A stretch of 64,000 nt of DNA from NCBI RefSeq assembly GCF_020832325.1, contig NZ_JAFIEU010000040.1:1-64000 (forward strand), written 5' to 3'. A program made the position numbers and the translations under genes. The stretch is from Lunatimonas sp. Its GTDB lineage: Bacteria; Bacteroidota; Bacteroidia; Cytophagales; Cyclobacteriaceae. The notes under the pieces are model-generated. The model did no database searches and was not told where the DNA came from. It worked only from the letters and a program-made list of their open reading frames with translations. This document shows positions 55,101 to 63,465 of this stretch, piece after piece (the stretch's first letter is position 1; every line of letters starts with the position of its first letter).

Positions 55101-56119
55101 GCCAAAAATATCAGAGACAATCCAATACCCATTACCTTCCCCTTGCTGAGCACATCTCCGGCACTCAAGCTAAAAATCCCGATAATCGGAATACCAAACA
55201 AGACCAGTACCAGTACCAATACCAACACACTCAGTACGCCAAAATCGATGCGGTAAGCTGCCCGTTGGAATTGGGATCGCTCTTTCAGCCCCAATAAAAA
55301 ATAGTGACCCCCAGCTAGCAAACAAGGAGACATAAAGGCTTCAAATTCCTCACTACCGAGATTCATCTGAAATATAAGCTCTCCCGCCTTCATCACCTCT
55401 GCATTATTTTCAGGACCGATCGATGAATGGCTTTCAACCGTCGCGGGGTCGAGCAATGCAGTACCTCTGTATTCACTTGGATAAACTACTACCCCACTGG
55501 CATCCAACAAAAATAGTCTATCAAAAAACCTTAAGGGCAAATTATCCTCCATCAACCGGAAAAAGGGCACTTCGTGCTCCACCAAAAACTTCAGGCTTCT
55601 CTCTCCCCCATCTTTCGGGTTGGAATCAAATGAAACCCCTAATCGTTCTTCAATCAACGATTCCGTCACAAAAAATCGGCTGCCCGGGTTACCTCCGGAA
55701 ACCTTCCCCTCTAAATCAAAAAAATAGTTCTCCACCAACATGCTTGAAGAACTATCCCGCAAAATTACTCGGCTTTGCAAGCCCTCGAATTGCTTTTCCG
55801 CAGCCTCTTTTCTTGATAACGTTTGAATTTGATGTAATTGAAATTTGGGATTGCTATCAAAAATAGCGGCAATTTGTGCAGCTTGATCAGCCAATGACCC
55901 ACCGGTCAATGCCAGGTAGTTTCGGCTGAGGTATTCATCGAGCTGTAAGTGGTAGTTATGAAAGGTAGCCTGTAGATTATTCTTACCAAGTACAACTGCC
56001 TTGATGGATTGGGATTCCAACTCCTTCTTGTGACTCATGGACTGCTGATACAGGTATATGGCTACCAAGGCCGTTAGCCCAAACACATACAACCATACAC
56101 GTAGATCCCGGAATTTCAT
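52148..56119 (-). CDS. Large multi-domain membrane protein, unknown function
   Basis: 1323 residues from the ATG at 56119; a GTG at 56125 adds two. I recognise no family. About 12 membrane helices: 8-25, 291-316, 330-351, 596-618, two in 649-694, 706-728, 735-755, 800-818, 919-940, 1267-1285, 1291-1310. Two extracytoplasmic regions of about 250 residues (26-290, 352-595) look like Cache-type sensor domains; a third of about 100 residues follows helix 9. The cytoplasmic part (960-1260) reads like an AAA/STAND fold: FTFVIGLDNKKIS where a Walker A would be, CQAVLLQNLHGLD where Walker B would be, SLLLFISSGRS, then a winged-helix-like REKKLCYYFASEGFINYTMRDVMASLLQKGVL. Catalytic residues look lost. 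Preceded by the Rieske gene, followed by the sigma gene. Confidence 0.75.
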   Translation of the reverse strand: MKFRDLRVWLYVFGLTALVAIYLYQQSMSHKKELESQSIKAVVLGKNNLQATFHNYHLQLDEYLSRNYLALTGGSLADQAAQIAAIFDSNPKFQLHQIQTLSRKEAAEKQFEGLQSRVILRDSSSSMLVENYFFDLEGKVSGGNPGSRFFVTESLIEERLGVSFDSNPKDGGERSLKFLVEHEVPFFRLMEDNLPLRFFDRLFLLDASGVVVYPSEYRGTALLDPATVESHSSIGPENNAEVMKAGELIFQMNLGSEEFEAFMSPCLLAGGHYFLLGLKERSQFQRAAYRIDFGVLSVLVLVLVLVLFGIPIIGIFSLSAGDVLSKGKVMGIGLSLIFLALVAGYTLAFIQNQRTSELDVELLNELEGDISAQFQHYYSLLQRFSVAENQDDVTKDTQNQLPINEYIQFGTDGFIRKLGVPGTGMMGLGDQSFISIKQRDYVIESKRNPSKAFLSAHFSNATGALEGVVSLFQDEIGSAITFDVGSLVSSEMNRNRFFVFKEDGKVIMKSTGMEMPVNRLQDAIDEGVWSRIQTLLGNNAERHQKRSWEMPLYVNGHEYQAIFKRLSFDGFSSSVWVMYLVDKSLQDSLFILTTFETLAFLFPYLLLLGLLISFVFLARLQPIYLRMREFSFDWYRPAPSKRNQYLYANYLLAFHIIVFLFVYLVIPLTLFSIFLWSALLAMSASICNFVLLFPDTKRGLGTREFNFLAPALFVFLLLAIGLVFLNAYALDQNYFYWGMLMLFLLVFAVILCFVASGMGRMPKLKPDFSGEIKGWKKIHFQLTKMWNFITQLQVEKRIFSLNFLLWIIVLGFLPGYAIHRQVFVQEVYIWKNPVGGGAKPSGIQQVSGFYQDLISVHEQLRRVNFSRLTYRSDEELSRFIAPDIRAVEASFMRPKQVYYGVDRSVQSASIAEVVFQKIGQTPVLLLTTILLFGLFFNLIMRVSKRIFLVDYLFPVQNKRLPSACIKRKFTFVIGLDNKKISKWIRYHFLINRDRLLILSATSDESSWPEEMEDCQAVLLQNLHGLDSASEVLEVLERFRDRFFGRSLLLFISSGRSIQDIIQEGASEMEVLRITEIMKPFLFYIVPLNFHQEVLLLPHDIGDWASMSEEHRQGFRRKVKSPLFNDPLVAGLSEELIYGENNTALACLITDELLEESLESRISQDRYEKCILSIQRYNKAFFINVWSKLNMREKKLCYYFASEGFINYTMRDVMASLLQKGVLSLNPTQDRLRLFSVSFTNFVLANTAEKEIEAFRREEKAKGTSRLVQAAAISFVFISVSVIGFYDPNILDRSVAYVSAAIGLSGTIYSFFHKGFKSMWSGDS

Positions 56120-56227
56120 TGGCACAACAGCTGATACGAAACCGAGATCAATTTAGAAAAACTTTATTTTACAAAAAAATATAACACCGTATTTAACTTC
56201 TAAATAAACTGAAAAAAACAAATGTTT

Positions 56228-56548
56228 TCAAAGGTAAATCAGTAAGCCTCCATCATCGAGGATTGCTTTAAAGCAAATCAATTCCCTACAATCACCGGAG
56301 GACACCCGCCCCGATGCCAACTCAAACCGGTATTGATGAAGTGGGCATACTACCTCATCAAATGCCGTGATCCAACCCTCGCTAAGACTCGCCATACGAT
56401 GTGGACAGAGCCCCTCAAAAGCGAAAAATCGCTCGCCGATTCTCGCCACGCAAACCTTTTGATCACCCAACGATACTTGCTTGATGGTGCGCTCCGGGAA
56501 GAGGGAAATCACCCCTTCGCGACTATTTCCCAACCTATATTCCTTCAT
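56228..56548 (-). CDS. Rieske [2Fe-2S] domain protein
   Basis: 106 residues, essentially one Rieske domain. The ligands are CPHRMASLSEGWI (C-x-H) and CPLHQYRFE (C-x2-H), 18 residues apart. It resembles small ferredoxin-like Rieske proteins (NirD or dioxygenase ferredoxin subunits) and would carry electrons in the cytoplasm; no signal peptide is seen. No partner oxygenase or reductase is in the window. It precedes the 1323-residue gene by 109 nt on the same strand. Confidence 0.85.
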   Translation of the reverse strand: MKEYRLGNSREGVISLFPERTIKQVSLGDQKVCVARIGERFFAFEGLCPHRMASLSEGWITAFDEVVCPLHQYRFELASGRVSSGDCRELICFKAILDDGGLLIYL

Positions 56549-56622
56549 CTGTTTTTAAATATTCATTGCGGTCACTGCATGTCCCTCACCAAAGACCGGG
56601 ACGGCCTAGATCGGGAACAAAC

Positions 56623-56654
56623 AAAAAAAGGTGTGGCCGGTACTCCAGCCACAC
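56623..56654 (-). terminator. Terminator of the metallophosphoesterase gene
   Basis: GTGTGGC (56631-56637) pairs with GCCACAC (56648-56654); on the minus strand the stem is followed by C and a run of seven T (56629-56623). It separates this gene from the Rieske gene. Confidence 0.8.
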
Positions 56655-56680
56655 GGAACATCCGATTCACCTCGTTTCGT

Positions 56681-58255
56681 TCAAAAGGCAACCGGTTCAG
56701 CTATTCGGTAGGTGCTGCGGTGCGTATGAACCTTTCCTGACCGGTCCGTAGCCCTTACCTCAATCTGATGGGATCCATTTCCGAGATTTGTTGGCATACT
56801 GCCCCTCCATAGGTGTGTGCTATTAACCGGGTTTGAGGGCCTTCTCCCAGCCATTAACTGATCTGCCGTGTCCCACTCCATCACTTCTTTGACAAATACC
56901 GGATCTGCGGCATCCACCCAAACCAAGGGTCTCCAATCGCCCCCGTTGATTCGATACTCCACCTGATCATCCTGGTGTCCCATGTAGAAATTCACAAAAA
57001 TCCCTGCCTGAGTCCCCCGGTTATTAGCAACCACCTGCGGATGAAACACGTGCATTTGATAATCCGCCGGCTTACCCAATACCTGATATTCCAACTGATA
57101 GCTGTTGTCTACTATTTTCAAACGGGTATAGCCCTTGGGGGTTCCGTCCCGCATCGTAGAAATCGGGAGGTTGTTTTCATCCAATTTGCCAGAATACCAG
57201 TCTCCATTGGTGGTACCTGCGTTAAATTCGTGAAAAGGCTTCTCACCGTGCCACCCGTCCTCTGCGGTGTAGTAATTCTGGCGCTGCAGGTGGGTATGGG
57301 CAGACATGGCCAACACATTCGGATAGGACTTCAGTAAATCAAAAAGCCGACGTCTATCGCTGTCTCGAAAGGAGATTTCGTCAACATGAAAAAGAGGAAT
57401 ATGAAAGGCCAGTACGACGAGCTTATCCTGGGGCACAAACCTTAGGTTGTTTTGCACGAAATCAAGTTGATCTTTCCGGAAACCGCCCCAATATCCCTGT
57501 CCGTCCCTGGGGTCGGGATACAGGATATCATCGAGCACTATAAAATGAACGCCTCCATAATTGAACGCATAATTGGCTGGTCCAAAGCTTGCCTCAAACG
57601 ACTCATCGCTCCATTCATCCCGGTCTACATCTAAATTCATGTCGTGGTTTCCCATTAGGTTATACCAAGGCAAACCCATCGCTTTCATGACATGAATATA
57701 GGGCTGATGCAGGTCCAAGTCATCCCCCACCAGATCCCCGAGTGTCAACCCGAAGACTGCCTGTTTTTCATTTTTAGCCTCCTCAACCACGGACTTTTGA
57801 AAAAAAGCTAGCTCTTGGGTGGTATATGGCTGGGAATCCCCAAAAATCAACGCGGTAAAGTTTGTTGGCTCTTCTGCTGCATACAGCGGAAAATCCACGG
57901 ATTTGGGCAGTGGCCCAGTGGGTACAACTCCCTGATACTTGGTAGCAGGTGAGCCGGAAGGCTTGTGGATATAGTAAAACTGGGGTTGGTTCGCATCATT
58001 GACGGGCACCGAGTAACCGCTGGGCTTTATCACAAAAAGAATGTTGTCCTCTCCAACCTCGAGCGAATACCTGCCTTGTCCGTCGGTCAGGACCACATCC
58101 GTTCCGTTGCTGACAGAAACGTTCGCAATTCCCTTTTCTCTCCGGTCCCGCTTGCCGTTTTGATTGAGATCCTCGTACACATACCCCGTGGCGACCTGTT
58201 GCGAAAAAGCAGGCCACACCAACATAATCAGAAAAATAGAAAATATTTTTTGCAT
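56681..58255 (-). CDS. Secreted calcineurin-like metallophosphoesterase
   Basis: 524 residues from the ATG at 58255 (the open frame before it is not signal-like). A signal peptide ends near AFSQQ. An N-terminal beta domain (about 20-95) with VYEDLNQNGKRDRREKGIANVSVSNG and a DGQGRYSLEV end looks like a SpaA/Cna-B-type carrier. The catalytic domain (about 125-335) has FGDSQPY, LGDLVGDDLD, LMGNHDMN, LAFHIPLFH and AHTHLQ, all metal ligands present. A C-terminal beta domain (about 360-524) follows. Substrate unknown; phosphodiester or phosphomonoester cleavage in the periplasm is likely. Confidence 0.88.
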   Translation of the reverse strand: MQKIFSIFLIMLVWPAFSQQVATGYVYEDLNQNGKRDRREKGIANVSVSNGTDVVLTDGQGRYSLEVGEDNILFVIKPSGYSVPVNDANQPQFYYIHKPSGSPATKYQGVVPTGPLPKSVDFPLYAAEEPTNFTALIFGDSQPYTTQELAFFQKSVVEEAKNEKQAVFGLTLGDLVGDDLDLHQPYIHVMKAMGLPWYNLMGNHDMNLDVDRDEWSDESFEASFGPANYAFNYGGVHFIVLDDILYPDPRDGQGYWGGFRKDQLDFVQNNLRFVPQDKLVVLAFHIPLFHVDEISFRDSDRRRLFDLLKSYPNVLAMSAHTHLQRQNYYTAEDGWHGEKPFHEFNAGTTNGDWYSGKLDENNLPISTMRDGTPKGYTRLKIVDNSYQLEYQVLGKPADYQMHVFHPQVVANNRGTQAGIFVNFYMGHQDDQVEYRINGGDWRPLVWVDAADPVFVKEVMEWDTADQLMAGRRPSNPVNSTHLWRGSMPTNLGNGSHQIEVRATDRSGKVHTHRSTYRIAEPVAF

Positions 58256-58416
58256 ATGACTTAGTAATTTGTTGTTTCTATCGAACCTGTGTGGCATATC
58301 TGGTAAACCAACCCGAAGTGCTATGCTGAAGAATCCTGCCGGATGATTATTTTACTCACCGTAGGTGCGTACCGACCAAACAGAAGGCAGGATAATTACT
58401 TCAGACGATACAAAAA

Positions 58417-58450
58417 CAAATCTACGCAGGTACCTATTCGCGTGTGCAAA
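58417..58450 (-). promoter_or_regulatory. Promoter of the metallophosphoesterase gene
   Basis: The minus strand reads TTTG (58450-58447), 22 nt, TAGATTTG (58424-58417). The leader would be about 155 nt. It suggests this gene is transcribed separately from the sugar-utilisation genes before it. Confidence 0.5.
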
Positions 58451-58474
58451 GTTTGTGTGAACATTAGGTTAAGC

Positions 58475-59614
58475 TTAACGCCCTTCGTTGTAAAAAACCG
58501 CGAGGCCGTCCTTACCAGCTACTACGATATCCAAAAATCCGGATTGGTTCACATCTGCAATGGCAAAGTAAATCCCGGAGCCCTTACCCTCCCCGAATGG
58601 TCCATAGGAAATGACATTCTTTGTAAACGACTCCCCGTTCCACTTAAAATAGTACATACCCAAATGATCGTGACCACCGGGGTCGTTTCCATTGTGGGCT
58701 CGATAGCGCTTTCCGGTCACCAACTCCATCTGACCATCATTGTCGATATCTGCCCATTCTAAGCAATGATACTGGGAATGAAAGGGATCGATGGGGTGCT
58801 TCAAAAAGGAACGACTTTGACCATCTTGACGCTGCTCGTACCAATCCAGTCCATAATCGTGGGCTTGGCCCACTATCAAGTCATTTAGACCATCTCCATT
58901 GACGTCCTGCACCAGCACAGGAATACTCGCTGAACCTAGGTTGAAATGCTCATGCAGCTTCCAAGGACCGGAACGGGGATCTTCGGGTGCCTCCAGCCAG
59001 CCGTTGGCCAGGATAAAATCTCCCCTCCCATCGCCGTTGATATCTCCAAATCCTAATCCATGGCCATGGTTTGCAGCTACTTCCACACGCTCAAAGGTAC
59101 CCGTCCCCTTGCCCATTGCATCTCGGACAAGTTTATAATAAGCAAGCGGCTTGTTGGGTGTATTCGGAACAATCTCCAACTGACCGTCACCGTCTACGTC
59201 CCAGGCACGGGTTGTTTCTATGTTGCCAGTTTTGTAGATCTCGTGGGTCTTCCAGGCACCGTTGTTACCCGGATTTTCCATCCAAACCAAAGTAGCACCA
59301 AACCAGCCCCCGGTGATATAATCCATGTGGCCATCGCCATTGACATCCATGGGAATGGTGGAGAAATCGTCAAAGTATTCACCCACCCGATCAAAAACCG
59401 CGATAAAATGCTTCTTTTTAAAGTCCGGCCCTTGGTACCAGTAGCTGCCGGAAACGATGTCCAGATGTCCGTCTCCATTCACATCAAACACTCCCGCGGA
59501 TTCAGCGCTCTCTGCTGCAATCAGCTGCTTCTTGAATGTAACATGCTTTGGCGGGTTATCTTGAGTTGCAAACCAAAGAGCGAAAAAGGGGATGATGAGC
59601 GATAGCGTGTGCAT
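58475..59614 (-). CDS. FG-GAP/VCBS repeat protein, secreted
   Basis: 379 residues with a short signal peptide. Repeats carry Ca-binding loops: FDVNGDGHLDIV, MDVNGDGHMDYI, WDVDGDGQLEIV, GDINGDGRGDFI, QDVNGDGLNDLI, ADIDNDGQMELV and a degenerate ADVNQSGFLDIV, so seven blades of a beta-propeller. Such proteins sit in many glycan-utilisation loci of Bacteroidota, with unknown role. It is 42 nt downstream of the alpha/beta hydrolase gene, same strand. Confidence 0.88.
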   Translation of the reverse strand: MHTLSLIIPFFALWFATQDNPPKHVTFKKQLIAAESAESAGVFDVNGDGHLDIVSGSYWYQGPDFKKKHFIAVFDRVGEYFDDFSTIPMDVNGDGHMDYITGGWFGATLVWMENPGNNGAWKTHEIYKTGNIETTRAWDVDGDGQLEIVPNTPNKPLAYYKLVRDAMGKGTGTFERVEVAANHGHGLGFGDINGDGRGDFILANGWLEAPEDPRSGPWKLHEHFNLGSASIPVLVQDVNGDGLNDLIVGQAHDYGLDWYEQRQDGQSRSFLKHPIDPFHSQYHCLEWADIDNDGQMELVTGKRYRAHNGNDPGGHDHLGMYYFKWNGESFTKNVISYGPFGEGKGSGIYFAIADVNQSGFLDIVVAGKDGLAVFYNEGR

Positions 59615-59656
59615 GTTTGGTGATTTTGGGTTTGAAATACGTCCACTACGGACTAG

Positions 59657-60460
59657 TTAATTTTGTAACAACCATTGGCCAACTCGCTGATTAAAGTCCT
59701 CCAAATTTTCCCAATGAAAGGCGTGTCCACTGTTGGGATAAATATGGAGATCCGCCCCGGGAATAGCCTTTGCTACCTCCTCAGTCATCCACTTGGGTGT
59801 AAACTCGTCGGCCTCGCCACCTACGACAAAGGTGGGTATCTGTACATGCCCAAGCTGCTTCAACACATCGTGTTCTATACAGGCCGCAGCCTGTCCTTCC
59901 AGCCCGAGTAGGGGCTGAGGATTGGAGTCGTTTGCAGCACCCTCTCTATCCTCCAACATGGCTTGGAAAGTGCCCGGATCATCCCAAGAGGCTTTGGAAA
60001 AAATTAACTGCTGAATAAAACGGCTAAACTCCTGCGGCCTAAAGCGAGCCTTACAATCTACCATCAGTTCGAAAATTGCCTTGGCCTTGTTGTCGCAGCG
60101 GGCCCAAGGACACATCAAGACCATTGACCTTACCTTGTGAGGATGTCGAATCGCCAATTGCTGCGCAATGGTACTGCCCATAGAAACTCCGGCAACACGG
60201 GCTTGGGAAATGCCCAAGGCTTCCAATAACGCGGCACAGTCATCTGCCATCAATGCAGTAGAATAAGGTCCCACGGGCTTTGACGACCGGCCAACTCCCC
60301 GGTTATCCATTAGAATACAGGTAAAATCCTTTTCCCATGCTGCAGTATGCTTCTCCCACACCGATCCTGGAGCGGTGATCCCCATGATGAGCAGTAGAGG
60401 CTCACCACTACCCCGGGTCTCATAGTAAATATCTATTCCGTTTGCGTTTACAGTCGGCAT
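59657..60460 (-). CDS. Alpha/beta hydrolase
   Basis: 267 residues from the ATG at 60460, 5 nt after the upstream stop. Seen: LLLIMGITAPGSVWEKH (oxyanion region), LMDNRGVGRS, the nucleophile elbow GVSMGSTIA (Ser near 94), an acid in VGGEADEFTP and a His in NSGHAFHW. All three catalytic residues are present. No signal peptide, so cytoplasmic. Related enzymes include 3-oxoadipate enol-lactonase-like hydrolases; context suggests a sugar lactone or ester. Confidence 0.85.
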   Translation of the reverse strand: MPTVNANGIDIYYETRGSGEPLLLIMGITAPGSVWEKHTAAWEKDFTCILMDNRGVGRSSKPVGPYSTALMADDCAALLEALGISQARVAGVSMGSTIAQQLAIRHPHKVRSMVLMCPWARCDNKAKAIFELMVDCKARFRPQEFSRFIQQLIFSKASWDDPGTFQAMLEDREGAANDSNPQPLLGLEGQAAACIEHDVLKQLGHVQIPTFVVGGEADEFTPKWMTEEVAKAIPGADLHIYPNSGHAFHWENLEDFNQRVGQWLLQN

Positions 60461-60465
60461 CTTAC

Positions 60466-61290
60466 TTAGGTTAGTTGTTTGACCAAGGTTTCGTGTATCC
60501 ACTTTCCATCGTGGAGAGTTACAAAGTCCGGATCCTCCAAGGCCTCCTGCCCCTCATCCTCGCAGATGATCCAACCTGGAAATGCAATATCTTTCAGCCA
60601 TTGGGTGATTCCCACCAGGTCCACCTTTCCATTCCCCATCAACGTAAACTCTGGATTGCCGTCCCAATCTTTGTAATGTACATGATTGATCAGGGACTGG
60701 TATTCCTTCATTTTGGCCAATGGATCCATTCCGCCGTTGATGATATGGCCTACATCCGGGCACCAACCGGTGACGGATGCATCCAATCCTTCCAAGATGA
60801 CCTGATAATCTTCCTCGGTACGGGTAATGGACGTGTGGGGTGAATTAGGGTGAAAACTACTAACCACACCGCGGTCTGCTGCCCGCTTCGAAACTTCGTT
60901 CACAATGGATGTCAAACTTTTACGTCTGCTTACCAAATCGTGCCGTCCGGTAGGTATTTGTACCGTGCACAACACCGAACCTGGAAACTGCTCCAACATA
61001 CTGATGGCATCATCCGCTATGCGCCGCTCTTCGTCGGTTTCCTTTGCACCGTTCCAATCCAAAGCCAGCGCCACGGCAGCCAGGTCTATGTTTCGCTGAT
61101 TTAACTTGTCTGCCAGCAGCTTCGGGTCAGAGAGCGGCCCCATCCAGGTAAAAATAGGCTGTATGCCGGTAAACCCTGCGTCGGCAATAATGTCAATCAT
61201 ATGTGCCAGCTGACCCTTATGGGTTTCCCCATTGCCAGCCATAAACCAAGTATATACTTCTGCTCCAAAACGGAATGGTAATTTCATCAT
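60466..61290 (-). CDS. Sugar isomerase/epimerase, TIM-barrel (IolE-like)
   Basis: 274 residues. AP-endonuclease-2 type TIM barrel: FRFGAEVYTWFMAGNGE, AGFTGIQPIFTWMG, VSSFHPNSPHTSI, GWCPDVGHIINGGMDP, INHVHYKDWDG and GWIICEDEGQEA at the end, with the usual acid and His metal ligands spread over the strands. Substrate unknown; inositol- or keto-sugar-like compounds are typical. Second of a pair with the next gene. Confidence 0.82.
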   Translation of the reverse strand: MMKLPFRFGAEVYTWFMAGNGETHKGQLAHMIDIIADAGFTGIQPIFTWMGPLSDPKLLADKLNQRNIDLAAVALALDWNGAKETDEERRIADDAISMLEQFPGSVLCTVQIPTGRHDLVSRRKSLTSIVNEVSKRAADRGVVSSFHPNSPHTSITRTEEDYQVILEGLDASVTGWCPDVGHIINGGMDPLAKMKEYQSLINHVHYKDWDGNPEFTLMGNGKVDLVGITQWLKDIAFPGWIICEDEGQEALEDPDFVTLHDGKWIHETLVKQLT

Positions 61291-61335
61291 TGTGTCAAGC
61301 GTTAGTTTGAGATTATATTTTCTAGGATTATCGGA

Positions 61336-62190
61336 TTAGAGGCCGTGCTTGGCACCCATCTCTTTGATGAACTTCAAGCCGTTTTCTGCCATCTCCCAAG
61401 GCTGGGAAAACTCCCTCCACACGCCAATGGAATTTGCGAAATCCGGGTCATTGCGGGTAAAACCCTCGATGGTCAGCCACCCGTCAAAGCCCACTTCGGC
61501 CAAGGCAGAAAATGCATCGTCCCATGGCACATGGCCGGATCCAGGGGTACCGCGGTCATTCTCACTAATGTGCACGTGGCCCAACATAGGCGCTATCTTG
61601 CGAATGGCATCGCCAAGTTTCTTTTCTTCTATGTTGGCATGGTGAGTGTCAAACATGGCCTTTACATGGGGATGGTCTACTTTCTTCAATAGGTGAATCA
61701 GTTGGTCCATGGTATTGCACAGGTAGCATTCGAATCGGTTGAGGGCTTCAGGTGTCAAAAGAATGCCCGCCTGTTGCGCATAGTCACCGGCCTTATGGAG
61801 CACCTCCGCACTACGCTCATACTCCGATTCCTCCGGAGCGCGCTTGGCAAATACGGTAAATGCCGAATGAAAAGGACCACATATCAGTTTTGCTCCAAGG
61901 TCGTAGGAACGGTCTATGGTCCACTTGATCTTATCCAATGCCTTTGCCCTGACTCCTGCATCCGGGTCTATAGGGTTTTCATCAGGGCCTAATACAAATA
62001 CGGTGGTGGTTTCCATCCCCAAGCTTCTTACGTGATCTCCTATGCGCTTGTAGGCCTGCTCATCTGGCGCTCCCACCAAAAATTCCACCCCATCGTATCC
62101 GGTTGTTTTCAATCGGTCAATAATCGGTTTGAGGTCGTCGGAAACGGCGGCAGACCAAGCCAGTACATTGAATCCAATTTTGTTCTTCAT
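61336..62190 (-). CDS. Ketose 3-epimerase-like sugar isomerase
   Basis: 284 residues, same superfamily but a different branch: IGFNVLAWSAAVSDDLKPIIDRLKTTGYDGVEFLVG, then LTPEALNRFECYLCNT (metal Glu), FDTHHANIEEK (metal Asp and the His), HVHISENDRGTPGSGHVPW and WLTIEGFTRNDP (second Glu). These are the metal and substrate residues of D-tagatose/psicose 3-epimerases. It probably epimerises a keto-sugar at C-3. It is next to ThuA (12 nt) and a second isomerase (45 nt). Confidence 0.87.
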   Translation of the reverse strand: MKNKIGFNVLAWSAAVSDDLKPIIDRLKTTGYDGVEFLVGAPDEQAYKRIGDHVRSLGMETTTVFVLGPDENPIDPDAGVRAKALDKIKWTIDRSYDLGAKLICGPFHSAFTVFAKRAPEESEYERSAEVLHKAGDYAQQAGILLTPEALNRFECYLCNTMDQLIHLLKKVDHPHVKAMFDTHHANIEEKKLGDAIRKIAPMLGHVHISENDRGTPGSGHVPWDDAFSALAEVGFDGWLTIEGFTRNDPDFANSIGVWREFSQPWEMAENGLKFIKEMGAKHGL

Positions 62191-62202
62191 ATTGCTATCC
62201 TT

Positions 62203-63240
62203 TTATTTGAAGTCGGCTACTTTCATGCCCCTTCTCCAGTTATCAAATCCAAACATGGTTGGGTTATAGGCGCCCACGTAGTCTACCTTTGTGGTCTCTG
62301 TAATTTGGTGCGACATGTTGAGACACCAGTAGGCCGCGTTGACGACTAATTTTCGCAGGTCAGCACTTTCCAGGTCCACAGAGGCCCCCATGGTGGACGT
62401 AAAAACTTTTCCTGTGTTCCCTGCGTCGCTGGTATAGGTTTGAATCCAAGCTACCGGCATGAGGGCTTTCTCCCAATTCACCGGCGTATCTGCTGTCATT
62501 CCGTGGGTCACTGCGCCGTGCATCAGCACCTGTGCATCCTCACCCAAGCCATTGACGGTATACACATCGGAAGCTACCCAGATATCCTTTACACCCCGAA
62601 GGATGGGATGTTTGGAAGAATGAGATACGCCATCTATCATCGCCCGGGTTCCCTCCACGGCATGGTGGCCATGGTGCGCCACCCAGGTTTCACCCAGAAT
62701 CTTCTTTCCAAACCCTTTTTCCCAGCCTGGCTCATTGGCCATCCAATGGTACTTTCGGTATTTGCTTTGGTTATCCTTTCCGTAGTTGAAGGCATGTGTG
62801 GACGTCCGTAGGCCAATGATAGGTTTTCCAGACTGTACATAGTCGTCGATAAACTTCATCTGATCATCCGGCAGCTCCCTAAAGCGCATAAGCATGATGA
62901 CCAAATCCGCATCGGCCAAAAAGTGAAGCCCTGGAATATTGCTTTTATAATTGGGGATTATTTCCTTTTTTTCCGGATCAATGGCAAATAGCACTTTGGT
63001 ATCGAACCCATGATGGGTGCTAAGGATCTTTGCCAGCATGGGCATCCCTTCTTCGGATCGGTACTCGTCGTCACCGCTGATCAAAACGACCGTTTTGCCC
63101 TTTCCAGGGCCTTGTCCTCCCGAGTATTCCAGCCACATTTCTCCATGTTGTCCGTAACTTACGCTTCCTATGAGCAGCATCACACATGCAAGCATGATCC
63201 AACGGCGGGAAGTTGAGACTCCCCTGTGTAGGTTTTTCAT
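62203..63240 (-). CDS. ThuA-domain protein, secreted
   Basis: 345 residues from the ATG at 63240; the longer frame has no better signal. A signal peptide ends near VSYGQ. The domain has the class-I glutamine-amidotransferase-like fold of ThuA: KTVVLISGDDEYRSEEGMPMLAKIL, DADLVIMLMRFRELPDDQMKFIDDYVQSGKPIIGLRTSTHAFN, HHGHHAVEGTRA, and GKVFTSTMGASVDLESADLRKLVVNAAYWCL. ThuA is tied to trehalose and other disaccharide catabolism through 3-keto sugars. The gene is 12 nt from the epimerase. Confidence 0.88.
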   Translation of the reverse strand: MKNLHRGVSTSRRWIMLACVMLLIGSVSYGQHGEMWLEYSGGQGPGKGKTVVLISGDDEYRSEEGMPMLAKILSTHHGFDTKVLFAIDPEKKEIIPNYKSNIPGLHFLADADLVIMLMRFRELPDDQMKFIDDYVQSGKPIIGLRTSTHAFNYGKDNQSKYRKYHWMANEPGWEKGFGKKILGETWVAHHGHHAVEGTRAMIDGVSHSSKHPILRGVKDIWVASDVYTVNGLGEDAQVLMHGAVTHGMTADTPVNWEKALMPVAWIQTYTSDAGNTGKVFTSTMGASVDLESADLRKLVVNAAYWCLNMSHQITETTKVDYVGAYNPTMFGFDNWRRGMKVADFK

Positions 63241-63400
63241 TCGTTCTATATTTAGGTTAGTAAGATGATTAGTTGAGGCAAAGCATGAAAACCTTTTGGT
63301 TTCCTTTACCCAAATCATCGGTTAATATATTGGAATTTGGGTAGATTCCATAATTCTTTTTTTTGAGGCAACGAAACCTAATCTGTTTGCCCAGCAGTAA

Positions 63401-63446
63401 AGAAAAGAAATCCACGGGGGCAAACCAAGTCTGCCTCCGTGGATTT
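63401..63446 (-). terminator. Terminator of the SusD gene
   Basis: AAATCCACGGGGGCA (63408-63422) pairs with TGCCTCCGTGGATTT (63432-63446) apart from one mismatch, and on the minus strand continues into T-rich sequence. It lies 20 nt past the SusD stop, so the downstream ThuA operon needs its own promoter or read-through. Confidence 0.85.
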
Positions 63447-63465
63447 CATCTATTCACCACCTCGA

